This document shows positions 41,559 to 51,100 of a DNA stretch of 51,984 bases, one piece after another. A program made the translations under genes and the position numbers. Location of the stretch: positions 1 through 51,984 of the forward strand of contig CAJUMJ010000045.1 in NCBI GenBank assembly GCA_910587095.1, in the 5' to 3' direction. The notes below the pieces were generated by a model. That model was given only the letters and a program-made list of their open reading frames with translations. It made no database searches and was not told the DNA's origin. Each line of letters opens with the position of its first letter. Position 1 is the stretch's first letter. This DNA comes from an uncultured Lachnospiraceae bacterium (lineage in GTDB: Bacteria; Bacillota; Clostridia; Lachnospirales; Lachnospiraceae).

Positions 41559-42266
41559 TCAATCAAATAGCATAGTCCTGGCGATATGGTGTCTGGCGGT
41601 TTCCTGGTAGCGTTTGCTGCAGGGGAGGTCGACGCCGCCGGATGTGATAAAGTTTTTGCCGATGTGATCCACATTGGCGGGATTGACCAGATACCGCTGG
41701 TGGATTCGGACGAACTGCGGTGAGAGTCGCGATTCTATGTCGTCAAGCTTTGCGTAAAAAGGATACTGGCCGTTTCGCGTAACCAGAATAACGCGTCGTC
41801 TGTCGGAGTAAAAATAGAGAATATCGCGTAGTCTGAAACGCCATGTGCCGTCCATATTTTTGATGAAGAAAGTCTCCGTTTCCTCCTCCGCCTGCTTTTC
41901 GCGCACACGGTGAAGCAGCTCGCGAAGTTTCTGTTCGGAGACGGGCTTTAACAGATAGTCCAGAGCGCAGGCGTGGTAGCCGTCAAATACATAGTCGGCA
42001 TACCCGGTCACAAACACAAGAGACAGATCCTTGTCAAAAGCCCGGATTTTTTTCGCGGTTTCCATGCCGTTTAAGCCGTCCATCTCCACGTCGAGAAAGA
42101 GCAGGTCGATCTCGCCCGGGTGCTTTTGAAGCCAGGAGACGGCATTGACGCCGGAAGAAAACTCATATACAATCTCCTCCGTGCTTTCGACTAAAACTTT
42201 TTCAAGTTGTATACGGAGCATATCTCTTGCGGCTATTTCGTCGTCACATATCGCTATTCGCAGCAT
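41559..42266 (-). CDS. LytTR-family response regulator (AgrA/VirR type)
   Basis: 235 residues from ATG 42264-42266 (GGAGG at 42277-42281, minus). Receiver: IAICDDEIAARDM, LLFLDVEMDGLNGMETAKK (phospho-Asp), LDYLLKPVSEQKL (Lys). The C-terminal LytTR domain (about 130-235) has DILYFYSDRRRVILVT and FVRIHQRYLVNPANVDHI. The frame is open 22 codons further upstream, without a good site. Probable target: the divergent ABC exporter promoter. Confidence 0.92.
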   Translation of the reverse strand: MLRIAICDDEIAARDMLRIQLEKVLVESTEEIVYEFSSGVNAVSWLQKHPGEIDLLFLDVEMDGLNGMETAKKIRAFDKDLSLVFVTGYADYVFDGYHACALDYLLKPVSEQKLRELLHRVREKQAEEETETFFIKNMDGTWRFRLRDILYFYSDRRRVILVTRNGQYPFYAKLDDIESRLSPQFVRIHQRYLVNPANVDHIGKNFITSGGVDLPCSKRYQETARHHIARTMLFD

Positions 42267-42536
42267 AGGCTGTGATCCTCCAGTCTTTTGGCCGTCTCCT
42301 CTTTCAGTTTGGCTCTTCATATAGTTTATCATATTTCTCCGGTTTTAACGGGTTCATTTCTTCCGTGTGGAAATCAAACTTTACATTGCGCCTATCCAAA
42401 CTTGACAAAATCCGCATCCGGCTTCCAAACGTTACAATAACATTGCCGGGTTTTACATGCCTTTCCCTGCCTGTTTTGGTTTCATGCTATGTTATTTGCA
42501 AGAAAGGCTCATGGAACTTGCGGGGCCTCCAAAATA
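42267..42536. promoter_or_regulatory. Divergent regulatory region between LytTR regulator and ABC exporter
   Basis: About 270 bp without a gene. AT-rich, with TTGACA near 42402 but no -10 box at the right distance, and TACAAT-like boxes near 42433. Promoters in both directions are expected here; no LytTR direct repeat pair could be assigned with confidence. Confidence 0.35.
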
Positions 42537-42665
42537 ATGTACTCTCGGAGTCTCTTTGTGCCTGATTTTGTGAGATGATTTTTTGCCAAATGTGCATAAA
42601 TTTATATGCATATGGCGGAAAATCTGCCACAAAGGCAGGTGCAAGAGAGCTTCCGAGAGTATGTA
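42537..42665. repeat. Large imperfect palindrome made of two inverted copies of the galT 3' repeat
   Basis: The right arm (42600-42665, complement) matches 20035-20096, with a shared 27-base core. The left arm (42537-42600) matches the same element less well (TGTACTCTCGGAGTCTCTTT). The arms pair from TACTCTCGGA (42540) to TCCGAGAGTA (ending 42661). It lies directly before the ribosome binding site of the ABC ATPase gene, so it probably forms the end of the leader. Confidence 0.75.
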
Positions 42666-42688
42666 ATACAGGAAAGGCGGAGAGAAAA

Positions 42689-43426
42689 ATGTTATATGTA
42701 AAGGATCTGCACAAATCCTACGAGGTGGGAAAAAACAAATATGCGGTGTTAAAGGGGGTCGATCTGCATGTGGCGCAGGGAGAATTTGTCGCGGTTATGG
42801 GGCCGTCCGGCTCCGGCAAGACCACGCTTTTGAATTGTATTTCCTGCTACATTCCCTTTGACAAGGGCAGCATCACTGTGGGAGGCGCCCATCTTGCGGG
42901 ACAGGACGAGGATACGTTGTCAAGAATCAGGAATACAAAGCTTGGATTTGTGTTTCAGGATTTCATGCTCTTGGACGGTCTGACCATCCGTGAGAACATT
43001 TTAGTACCCCGTATCGTACAAGGAGAGGTGAGGAAGGATGCGCAGGAGCTGGCGGAGCAGTTGGCGGGAATATTCGGTATAACCCATATTCTGGACAAAT
43101 ATCCGGCGGAGATATCCGGCGGAGAAAAGCAGAGAGCGGCGGTGGCGCGAAGCCTGATCAATCATCCGATGGTAATTCTTGCGGATGAGCCGACCGGAAA
43201 CCTTGATTCCAAATCGAGCAGGGCGGTGATCGAAGCCTTTGGCAGCGCAAAAAACAAAATGAACGCTACAATTTTTATGGTCACCCACGACAGCTTTGCG
43301 GCCTCCTTCTGCGACCGTGTGATACTTTTAAAGGACGGCGTTATTTACTGCCAGTTGGAAAAGGACGGTAGTCGCAGCGATTTTCAGGATAGGCTGCTAT
43401 CAACCATTAAAGAGATGACAAACTAG
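42689..43426 (+). CDS. ABC transporter ATP-binding protein (BceA/MacB-like)
   Basis: 245 residues from ATG 42689 (GGCGGAGAG upstream). Walker A GPSGSGKTT, Q-loop FVFQDFMLLDGL, signature SGGEKQRAAVARSL, Walker B MVILADEPTGNLD, H-loop MVTHD. The family exports or clears peptides and lipids from the membrane in partnership with FtsX-like permeases. Its permease follows after 15 bp. The longer frame from 42575 runs through the palindrome and is unlikely. Confidence 0.94.
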   Translation: MLYVKDLHKSYEVGKNKYAVLKGVDLHVAQGEFVAVMGPSGSGKTTLLNCISCYIPFDKGSITVGGAHLAGQDEDTLSRIRNTKLGFVFQDFMLLDGLTIRENILVPRIVQGEVRKDAQELAEQLAGIFGITHILDKYPAEISGGEKQRAAVARSLINHPMVILADEPTGNLDSKSSRAVIEAFGSAKNKMNATIFMVTHDSFAASFCDRVILLKDGVIYCQLEKDGSRSDFQDRLLSTIKEMTN

Positions 43427-43441
43427 AAGGGGGAAAGTATT

Positions 43442-45550
43442 GTGACACAGACATTTCATATGAAAGCCATGGAACGGAAATTGCAGAGAGCGGACCGGAA
43501 ACAGTCGGTGCTTTATCTGTTTTGCAATTTTATGGCGTTGACGATCATCTCGGCGTATTCGGCGTTGATGTTTTCCCCGACGGTGCAGAGGGTGTTCCCG
43601 GAGGGAGGCGACAGCCGGAAGCAGATGTATATGATATTTGTGATGACTTTGATTGGCTGCGTGGTCTTTACTATTTACGCGCTGGGACTATTTTTCCGGC
43701 ATAAGTCTGGACAGCTCGGCATTTTGATGGCTCTTGGCGCATCCAGAAAACGGCTTGCGCCAGGTCTGTTCCGGGAGGTTTTCTTTTTGAGTGGGGTGTC
43801 CGCTGCCGCAGGGATCGTTGCCGGATTTCCCTTTGTGTGGATTATTTGGCAGGGATTTCGCCTGATTCTGGTGGACAGCTCGGATATGGCGCTTTCTTTT
43901 GATTTCCGCTGCCTGTCCGTCTCTTTGTCATTCCTTATATTGGTGGTGGGATTCGCCTGCCTGACGGCTTGGAGGTATTTAAAGAGAACCGATATTATGG
44001 AAGTGATCCGGGAAGAGCACATCAATGAGCCGGTGAAGGAGCTGGGTCGGTGGTGCGGTCCGGTGGGATTTCTGGTTCTCTTTCTAGGTGCGGTTTTGGG
44101 CTACAGCGCGCCATATTTTTGTCACATTTGGTTTAGCTTATATCCGCCGGAGTGGATTGGCGTTTTATACGCGCCAGTGTTTGCAGGGCTTTATATGGTG
44201 ATGCTTCACACGGTGGTACACGGGTGGAAAAGCCGTAAGAAAAACCCTTATAGAAATATCATTTCCAGAAGCATGATGAAATTTCAGGGAAGACAGACGG
44301 TGAATAATCTCATTGTCGTCACGGTTCTGATTGCAGGCGGGTGTTTCGCGATTTTTTATTTGCCGGGCAACGGGATACCCGCAATCGTCAGGTATGCCAG
44401 GCAGCCTTACGACTATTTTTATAATTACCGGGCGGATCAGGATATTCCCGGCCGGGAGGAGATAGAGGCACTCGGCGAAGAGTATGAGCTAACCTTTAAG
44501 GATTGGGAGGAGTGCGACTATATTGTACTTGGAATGGGCGGCGACGGAATGATTGAGGAGGGAAGGCGTTACCACGTGGAATACATTCCGCTGTTGGGCG
44601 AAGAAAAAATTCTCTCCGAGGACGCTTACTGTGCGTTGACCGGACAGGAAATAGATGTGAAGCCAGGCACTTATATGAATCTGACAAATGAGGAGGAGAC
44701 ATCGCTATATACGAACAAGACGGCTAAGGAGTTTACGAATATGGTCACCAGAGAGCAGCTTTTCACAGAGTTCGCCGGATATGCGCATTATGATCTTCTG
44801 ACTGGAGAAGTGGGCTGCTCCGTGCTTGACAATGATGATTACGCGAGGATTTCCGAAAGCCTGACAGATGAGTGGAGAGGCAGGATGGTGCGCTTCAATG
44901 TGGACGGAGAGGATTCTTATTCTTTTGCAAACGCGTTTTACCGGTTATTTGTATCTTCGTTTGACGAAAGCTGTGAATACGCGTCGTTTTATGACAGAGT
45001 GCAGAAAATTCGGGAAAACGAGGCCGGGCAGGTATACTGGGGGGATACGGACAGTATGTCAAAAGTCAGCTATGAACAGTCGGATTCTTTTGTGTTCAGG
45101 CAGTGGTGGGCTTATCAGCCCAGTTTCCGCATCCTCGACCAAAACGATTATCTGTGTAATATGGCGGTGATGTTTATGATGTTTCTCTTCATTTTTATCG
45201 TATGTATGATCACGGCGTTGGTGGTGTGCTATACCCGCTGTCAGACGATTGCGCTCAATAACCGCTATATCTTTGAGGACTTAAAAAAGCTTGGGGCGCC
45301 TCCGGCGTTTTTGAAAAATGAGGTGAAGAGCCAATGCGGCAATGTCTTCAGGACGCCTGCGCTTGTCGGCACTACGGCCATGTACGTTCTGTTTATAATG
45401 ATCCTGTATGGAAACGACGGGAGGATAGTTCAGACAGAGTGGTTTGCGATGCTTGTCTGCCTTGCGCTCCTTGTGGTCATCGGCCTGGGAATTTACACGG
45501 TATATCGTGCGACCGTGAGGAATGTGGAGAGGCGTCTTGGGATCGGCTGA
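43442..45550 (+). CDS. FtsX-like ABC permease (BceB-like)
   Basis: 702 residues. Four membrane segments in the first 220 residues include an FtsX domain (HKSGQLGILMALGASRKRL). Two more at about 220-260, one near 290-310, then a large external domain (about 315-570) and three C-terminal segments (about 575-600, 640-660, 670-690) with NNRYIFEDLKKLGAP. This is the layout of BceB-type permeases of antimicrobial-peptide resistance modules. GTG 43442 with AAGGGGGA 7 bases upstream. Confidence 0.85.
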   Translation: MTQTFHMKAMERKLQRADRKQSVLYLFCNFMALTIISAYSALMFSPTVQRVFPEGGDSRKQMYMIFVMTLIGCVVFTIYALGLFFRHKSGQLGILMALGASRKRLAPGLFREVFFLSGVSAAAGIVAGFPFVWIIWQGFRLILVDSSDMALSFDFRCLSVSLSFLILVVGFACLTAWRYLKRTDIMEVIREEHINEPVKELGRWCGPVGFLVLFLGAVLGYSAPYFCHIWFSLYPPEWIGVLYAPVFAGLYMVMLHTVVHGWKSRKKNPYRNIISRSMMKFQGRQTVNNLIVVTVLIAGGCFAIFYLPGNGIPAIVRYARQPYDYFYNYRADQDIPGREEIEALGEEYELTFKDWEECDYIVLGMGGDGMIEEGRRYHVEYIPLLGEEKILSEDAYCALTGQEIDVKPGTYMNLTNEEETSLYTNKTAKEFTNMVTREQLFTEFAGYAHYDLLTGEVGCSVLDNDDYARISESLTDEWRGRMVRFNVDGEDSYSFANAFYRLFVSSFDESCEYASFYDRVQKIRENEAGQVYWGDTDSMSKVSYEQSDSFVFRQWWAYQPSFRILDQNDYLCNMAVMFMMFLFIFIVCMITALVVCYTRCQTIALNNRYIFEDLKKLGAPPAFLKNEVKSQCGNVFRTPALVGTTAMYVLFIMILYGNDGRIVQTEWFAMLVCLALLVVIGLGIYTVYRATVRNVERRLGIG

Positions 45551-45601
45551 GGCAAACCTTTACAATTTCATTGGAATGTAAAAAACCCGCCCTTCACATA
45601 A

Positions 45602-45630
45602 TTGACAAAAATAAGTCACGATGCTATATT
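45602..45630 (+). promoter_or_regulatory. Sigma-A promoter of the MMPL operon
   Basis: TTGACA (45602-45607), a 17-bp spacer, TATATT (45625-45630). Transcription would begin near 45637, giving a short leader of about 22 bases. Confidence 0.7.
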
Positions 45631-45658
45631 TCCTCTTGTAATGAGGGAGGCGTTTTTT

Positions 45659-48166
45659 ATGGATAAGGAGCAAAATGAAAAAAAGGGCGGCAACCAGGCG
45701 ATGGTCAGGATTTGCGGATTTATTGTGGATAAACGCAATCTGTTTTTCCTTCTGTTCGGAATCCTGATAATCTTTTCCGCCGTGTCAAGAAACTGGGTCA
45801 ATGTGGAGAACTCCATGTCCCATTATCTGCCGGCTTCTACCGAGACAAAACAAGGGCTGGATTTGATGGAACAGGAGTTCATTACATATGGAACCTGCGA
45901 TGTGATGGTTGCCAATGTATCCTATGGGCAAGCGGAGTCTATCGGGCGGACATTGGAATTTATGCCGGGTATTTTTATGGTAGATTTCGACGACACGGAG
46001 GATCATTACAACAACGGTTCTTCCTATTATAATGTCACGTTTGACTATGACGAGAAGGATGAGCGTTGTCTGGAAGTGCTTGACAGGGTTAAGGATGAGC
46101 TTGACGGGTATGACTATTACCTTTCCACCACACTGGGAGATATCGAGGCGGAGCTGATTGCCGAAGAGATGAATGTCATCGTCGTTCTTGTCGCGCTTGT
46201 GGTGGTGACGGTGCTCTTACTCACCTCGCAGGCTTATGCGGAGGTGCCGGTGTTATTGATCACTTTCGTCGCGGCGGCGATTTTGCAGATGGGAACGAAT
46301 TTTGTCTTCGGTACGATATCCTTTGTCTCCAATTCCGTGACAGTGGTGCTGCAGCTTGCGCTGTCGGTAGACTACGCCATTATTCTTTTAAACAGGTATA
46401 AGGAGGAGCACGCCAGCCTGGAAGCCAGAGAGGCGATTATCATTGCTCTGAGTAAGGCGATTCCGGAGATCTGCGGCAGCTCGCTGACTACCATCGGCGG
46501 TTTGATTGCTATGGGCTTTATGCAATATAAGATGGGGCCGGATCTGTCCATGTGTCTGATCAAATCCATCTTTTTGGCGCTGGGTTCGGTATTCTTGCTG
46601 ATGCCGGGCGTGATCATGTTGTTTTCCAAGCTGATGGATACCACGAAACATAAAAACTTCGTACCGGATATTCCCTTTGTGGGAAAGATCGACTATGCGA
46701 CAAGACATGTGGTGGCGCCGCTTTTTGTGGTTGTCATTGTGGGAGCTTACATGGTTTCCAGCAAATGTCCTTATGTGTTCGGTGACAGCACGATTACGCC
46801 GCCGATCCAGAACAGCGTCCAGAAGACGGAGGAGATGCAGACGGAGAACTTCGGAGCCAGTAACATGGTGGCGCTCATTGTACCTGCGGGGGATTACGAC
46901 AGCGAGGCGAAGCTTTTGGCGGATCTGGAAGCGTGTCCCGAAGTGGATTATACCCAGGGACTTGCCAATATAGAGGCTCTTGATGATTATTGCCTTACGG
47001 ATAAGCTGACGCCGAGACAGTTTTCGGAACTGATTGATTTGGATTACGAGGTGGCGGAGTTAGTGTATGCGGCCTACGCCGTGAATGATGAGGATTACGC
47101 GAAGGTCGTAAACGGTCTTTCCGAATATAAGGTGTCTTTGATTGACATGTTTATGTTTGTCCACGACGAGGTGGAGGAAGGCTATGTTACGTTGGAGGAC
47201 GATCTGCAAGATACGCTGGATGAAGCCTATGACGCCATGAATTTTGCCAGGAATCAGCTGCAGGGAGAAAATTACAGCCGAATGCTTGTCTTTTTGACAC
47301 TGCCGGAGGAGAGCGGGGAGACATTCGCGTTTATAGACAGAATGCATGACATTGCCGGGAAATATTATCCTGAAGGCAAGGTACTGGTGTGCGGAGAGTC
47401 GGTGAGCCAGTATGATTTGCAAAAGACCTTTGGCCGTGATAACCTGGTCAACAATGTGGTGTCCATTTTGGCCGTTCTGGTGGTGCTCTTGTTTACTTTC
47501 AAGTCGGCAGGTATGCCGGTGCTTTTGATTGCCGTGATCCAGGGCTGCATCTGGCTTAACTTTTCGGTTCCGGCATTGCAGCAAGACAATATTTTCTTTA
47601 TGTCCTATCTGATTGTCAGCTCGATTCAGATGGGCGCAAATATCGATTATGCCATTGTCATTGCGGGCCGCTATATGGAGCTGCGGGAGACAAACGGCAG
47701 GAGACAGTCGATTATTGATTCCATGAACCAGGCGTTCCCAACGATTATCACATCGGGAACCATGATGGTGGTGGCGGGCTTCCTGATCGGAAAACTGACT
47801 TCCAACGCGGCTATCTTCGGTATCGGGAAATGCCTTGGACGAGGAACTACGATATCCATTTTGATTACCATGTTTGTCCTTCCACAGATTCTCCTGGTGG
47901 GCGATAAGATTATAGAAAAGACAGCCTTTGTGATGAACATGCCGATCCGTACAAAGAACGTAACCGGACTTATGAGAGTGGACGGTCTGGTGCGTGGCAG
48001 GATTGACGGTGTGGTGACAGGCAGCATGAGCGCCATCGTCAAAGGTAATGTGAGCGCTTACGTGGAGGCCGGCGACGTGACGGAACTCACGGAGGAAGAG
48101 TACAGGCAGCTCACGGAGACGGTGTCTCGGGAGTTAGCGAGCAGGGAGGTGGCGGATCATGCGTAA
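45659..48166 (+). CDS. MMPL/RND-family membrane transporter
   Basis: 835 residues from ATG 45659 (GAGGGAGG upstream). Two related halves, each with one membrane segment, an external domain and five grouped segments: first group about 170-340, second about 620-770. Motifs typical of MMPL/SSD proteins are LSVDYAIILLNRYKEE and SSIQMGANIDYAIVIAGRYMELR, carrying the Asp-Tyr proton-relay pair in each half. The C-terminus is short and cytoplasmic. Exports lipids or other envelope molecules in characterised cases. Overlaps the next gene by 8 bp. Confidence 0.92.
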   Translation: MDKEQNEKKGGNQAMVRICGFIVDKRNLFFLLFGILIIFSAVSRNWVNVENSMSHYLPASTETKQGLDLMEQEFITYGTCDVMVANVSYGQAESIGRTLEFMPGIFMVDFDDTEDHYNNGSSYYNVTFDYDEKDERCLEVLDRVKDELDGYDYYLSTTLGDIEAELIAEEMNVIVVLVALVVVTVLLLTSQAYAEVPVLLITFVAAAILQMGTNFVFGTISFVSNSVTVVLQLALSVDYAIILLNRYKEEHASLEAREAIIIALSKAIPEICGSSLTTIGGLIAMGFMQYKMGPDLSMCLIKSIFLALGSVFLLMPGVIMLFSKLMDTTKHKNFVPDIPFVGKIDYATRHVVAPLFVVVIVGAYMVSSKCPYVFGDSTITPPIQNSVQKTEEMQTENFGASNMVALIVPAGDYDSEAKLLADLEACPEVDYTQGLANIEALDDYCLTDKLTPRQFSELIDLDYEVAELVYAAYAVNDEDYAKVVNGLSEYKVSLIDMFMFVHDEVEEGYVTLEDDLQDTLDEAYDAMNFARNQLQGENYSRMLVFLTLPEESGETFAFIDRMHDIAGKYYPEGKVLVCGESVSQYDLQKTFGRDNLVNNVVSILAVLVVLLFTFKSAGMPVLLIAVIQGCIWLNFSVPALQQDNIFFMSYLIVSSIQMGANIDYAIVIAGRYMELRETNGRRQSIIDSMNQAFPTIITSGTMMVVAGFLIGKLTSNAAIFGIGKCLGRGTTISILITMFVLPQILLVGDKIIEKTAFVMNMPIRTKNVTGLMRVDGLVRGRIDGVVTGSMSAIVKGNVSAYVEAGDVTELTEEEYRQLTETVSRELASREVADHA

Positions 48167-51100
48167 GAAGAGAGTGACGGCCCTGTTTCTCACGGCGGCA
48201 GTGCTTATGAGCGCGATGCCGGTGACGACGGCGTTGGCAGAGGAGGAAAAACAGCAGACGGCATCCGAAGAAGATCATGCGGAAGAAGAAGTTGTCAGCG
48301 TGGAGGATGCCAATGAGGCGATCAATTCCTACAATGATGAGGAAACGGAGTGGGAAGAGGTCCTTATAGGCAATGCAGAAGAACTGAAAGAGTTTGCTAA
48401 AAACTGCAGGCTGGATACCTGGTCACAGAATAAAAAGGTTTACCTGACAGCGGATATCGATTTAGCCGGAGCGGGGTTTGTCACGATACCGACTTTCGGC
48501 GGGTACTTTGACGGACAGGGACACACGATCAGCGGCTTTACGGTGCGGGATTCCGTCTCTTATGTGGGACTGTTCAATTACACACAGCGGACGGCGGTTA
48601 TCGCCAATATGCGGGTGGAGGGCACGGTCAGACCTAACGGAAGCCAGATGGTGGTGGGCGGTATTGTCGGAGATAACAGCGGTATTTTGTTAAACTGTGT
48701 GTTTGACGGTATTGTGGAGGCAAACGACTATGTAGGCGGCGTCGTCGGATACAATGAGATCAGCGGTGTGCTGATGAACAGCGAGGCTGACGGCACGGTC
48801 AAGGGGGCCCACTACACGGGCGGCATTGCAGGTGATAATGTCGGCAATATCGTCGGATGTCTGAACAGGGCGGATGTAAATATTTCCAATGACGATAAGG
48901 CGAAGTCGCTTAACGATTTGGACTTGGAGAAGTACACCAAAGGAATTTTGAGTTCTATTATCAACGACGAGGGGGACGAAAAGAGCGATAAGCTTTCCAC
49001 CACCGAAAATATTGTGGATACAGGAGGAATTGCGGGTTTATCTACGGGCATTATACAAAAATGTGTGAATGAAGGCACCGTGGGATATGAACATGTGGGT
49101 TATAATACAGGCGGCATTGTCGGACGGCAGTCAGGTTATGTGTATTCCTGTGCAAACAAGGGAAGGATATACGGACGTAAAGACGTGGGCGGTATTGTCG
49201 GACAGGCGGAACCGTACATAGCGGTGGATCTGTCGGAGGATATTGTGCGGCAGCTTTCAGACCACATCAATACCTTGCATGACAGGGTAGGCAAGATGCT
49301 GGATGATGCGGGAGATCAGTCGGATACGCTTTCCAACAGACTTTCGGTGATCCGAGGATTTGCGGACAGGGCGCTCGACGACACCTCCTTTTTGGCGGAC
49401 CGCACGGTGGAATGGACGGATAGTATGATGGATTCCGTCAACGAGGCGGTGAGCCGGTTCGACTATGTTCTGGATGAGACGGCGAAGGAGGGCGGCGTGA
49501 TCGATCACGCATCCGGCGCGGCGGAGGATGTGAAGGACGCGGCCGGGGATTTGGAAGACATGGTAAAGTCCATGGATATTTTCCGGTATATGACACCGGA
49601 GGAGAAAGCGCAGTACGACCAGGCAAAGAAGGCCATCGAGGAGGACGGAAAAGCTCACGCCGAGGATATGGCGAAAGCGAAGGAAGCCTATGAACACTAT
49701 TATATTGCGAAGGCGGCGCGGTCGGATGATTACAGGGATCTGGAAACGGACTTGAGGCCGGTGACGGATTCGGGAGTGGACAGCGGTTGGAATTATGATC
49801 CGAATATCAAATTTGAAGAGATACCGGAAAAATACGCGGGCATTACCGGCTGGGTGCATTATGACAGCAGTACCGGGGAGACGAGAGATTTTCCCTTATC
49901 GGACGCAAGTCCCCAGGCCGAGGCGGATCGCCAGGTACAGGAGAAAGCGGCTGCTGATCTGGCGGCCAACACGGTACAGGTGACGCAGGCAGCAGGCGAT
50001 TACGCGGACAAAAAGTACGAGGACGCTCACGGCGGAAACAGTTACGCGTCCGATATGCAAAAATATTTGGAAACGATGACGGATATCGCTTCCAGACATA
50101 CCGACGAGATGACGGATGACGCGAAGAAGCAGCTCAAGTCGGCGGCTTCCTCCGTGAAGGATGCGGCCGGAAATCTGGAGGATATGGGGGAAGGGACAAA
50201 GGAGATCCTCACGACACTGAACGATAAGGAGGATATCGCCTTTCCGAGGCTTGGGGAGGACTACCGATCCACTACCGGCAGCCTCAACTCCAATTTAAAG
50301 AACATCTCGGAAAACATGGGATATTTAAACGACGAGATGTCTGCCTCCGGGGATGTTCTGGAGGAGGATTTGTCGAATATTAACGACGAGTTCAGCGAGA
50401 TTATGCTTCTGTATACGGATGCGCTGGACGGTGTGCTGGATATGGATTATTCCGGTGTCTATGAAGATGAATCCGAGGAAAACGCGGAGGAGAGCATTGA
50501 TGCTGCCGTAGCCGAATGTACGAACAACGGGATTGTGGAGGCGGATCTGAATGTGTCCGGTATTGCCGGCACTATGGCCATCGAGTATGATTTCGACCTG
50601 GAGAGCGATATCACGGGACTTGAAGACGCCAGAGCAAATTCCACGTTTCTCACAAAGTGCGTCTTGCGGCAGAACGTGAACAAGGCGAATGTAACGGCCC
50701 AGAAGAGTTACGTGGGCGGTGTTTGCGGGATGCAGGAAATGGGTATGGTGCTGCGCTGCGAGAATTACGGCAGGATCGGGAGTACCGCAGGCGATTATGT
50801 GGGCGGCATCGCGGGCCAGTCCCTCTCCCATATAAAAAGCAGCTATGCCAAATGTACGGTGACAGGCGGAGAGTATGTGGCCGGGATTGTCGGATACGGA
50901 AACGGTATAGAGAGCTGCTGTGCCATGGTGAATGTGAAGGAGGCGGACGCGTTCTCGGGCGCCATTGCAGGAAAGGTTTCCGACGATGCCGAGATCGAGA
51001 ATAATCTTTTTGTCTCGGATGAGATCGCGGGTATAGACCGCATCAGTTACAGCAAAAAGGCGGAACCTGTAGACTATGAAGGACTTTTGGAGGTGGAGGG

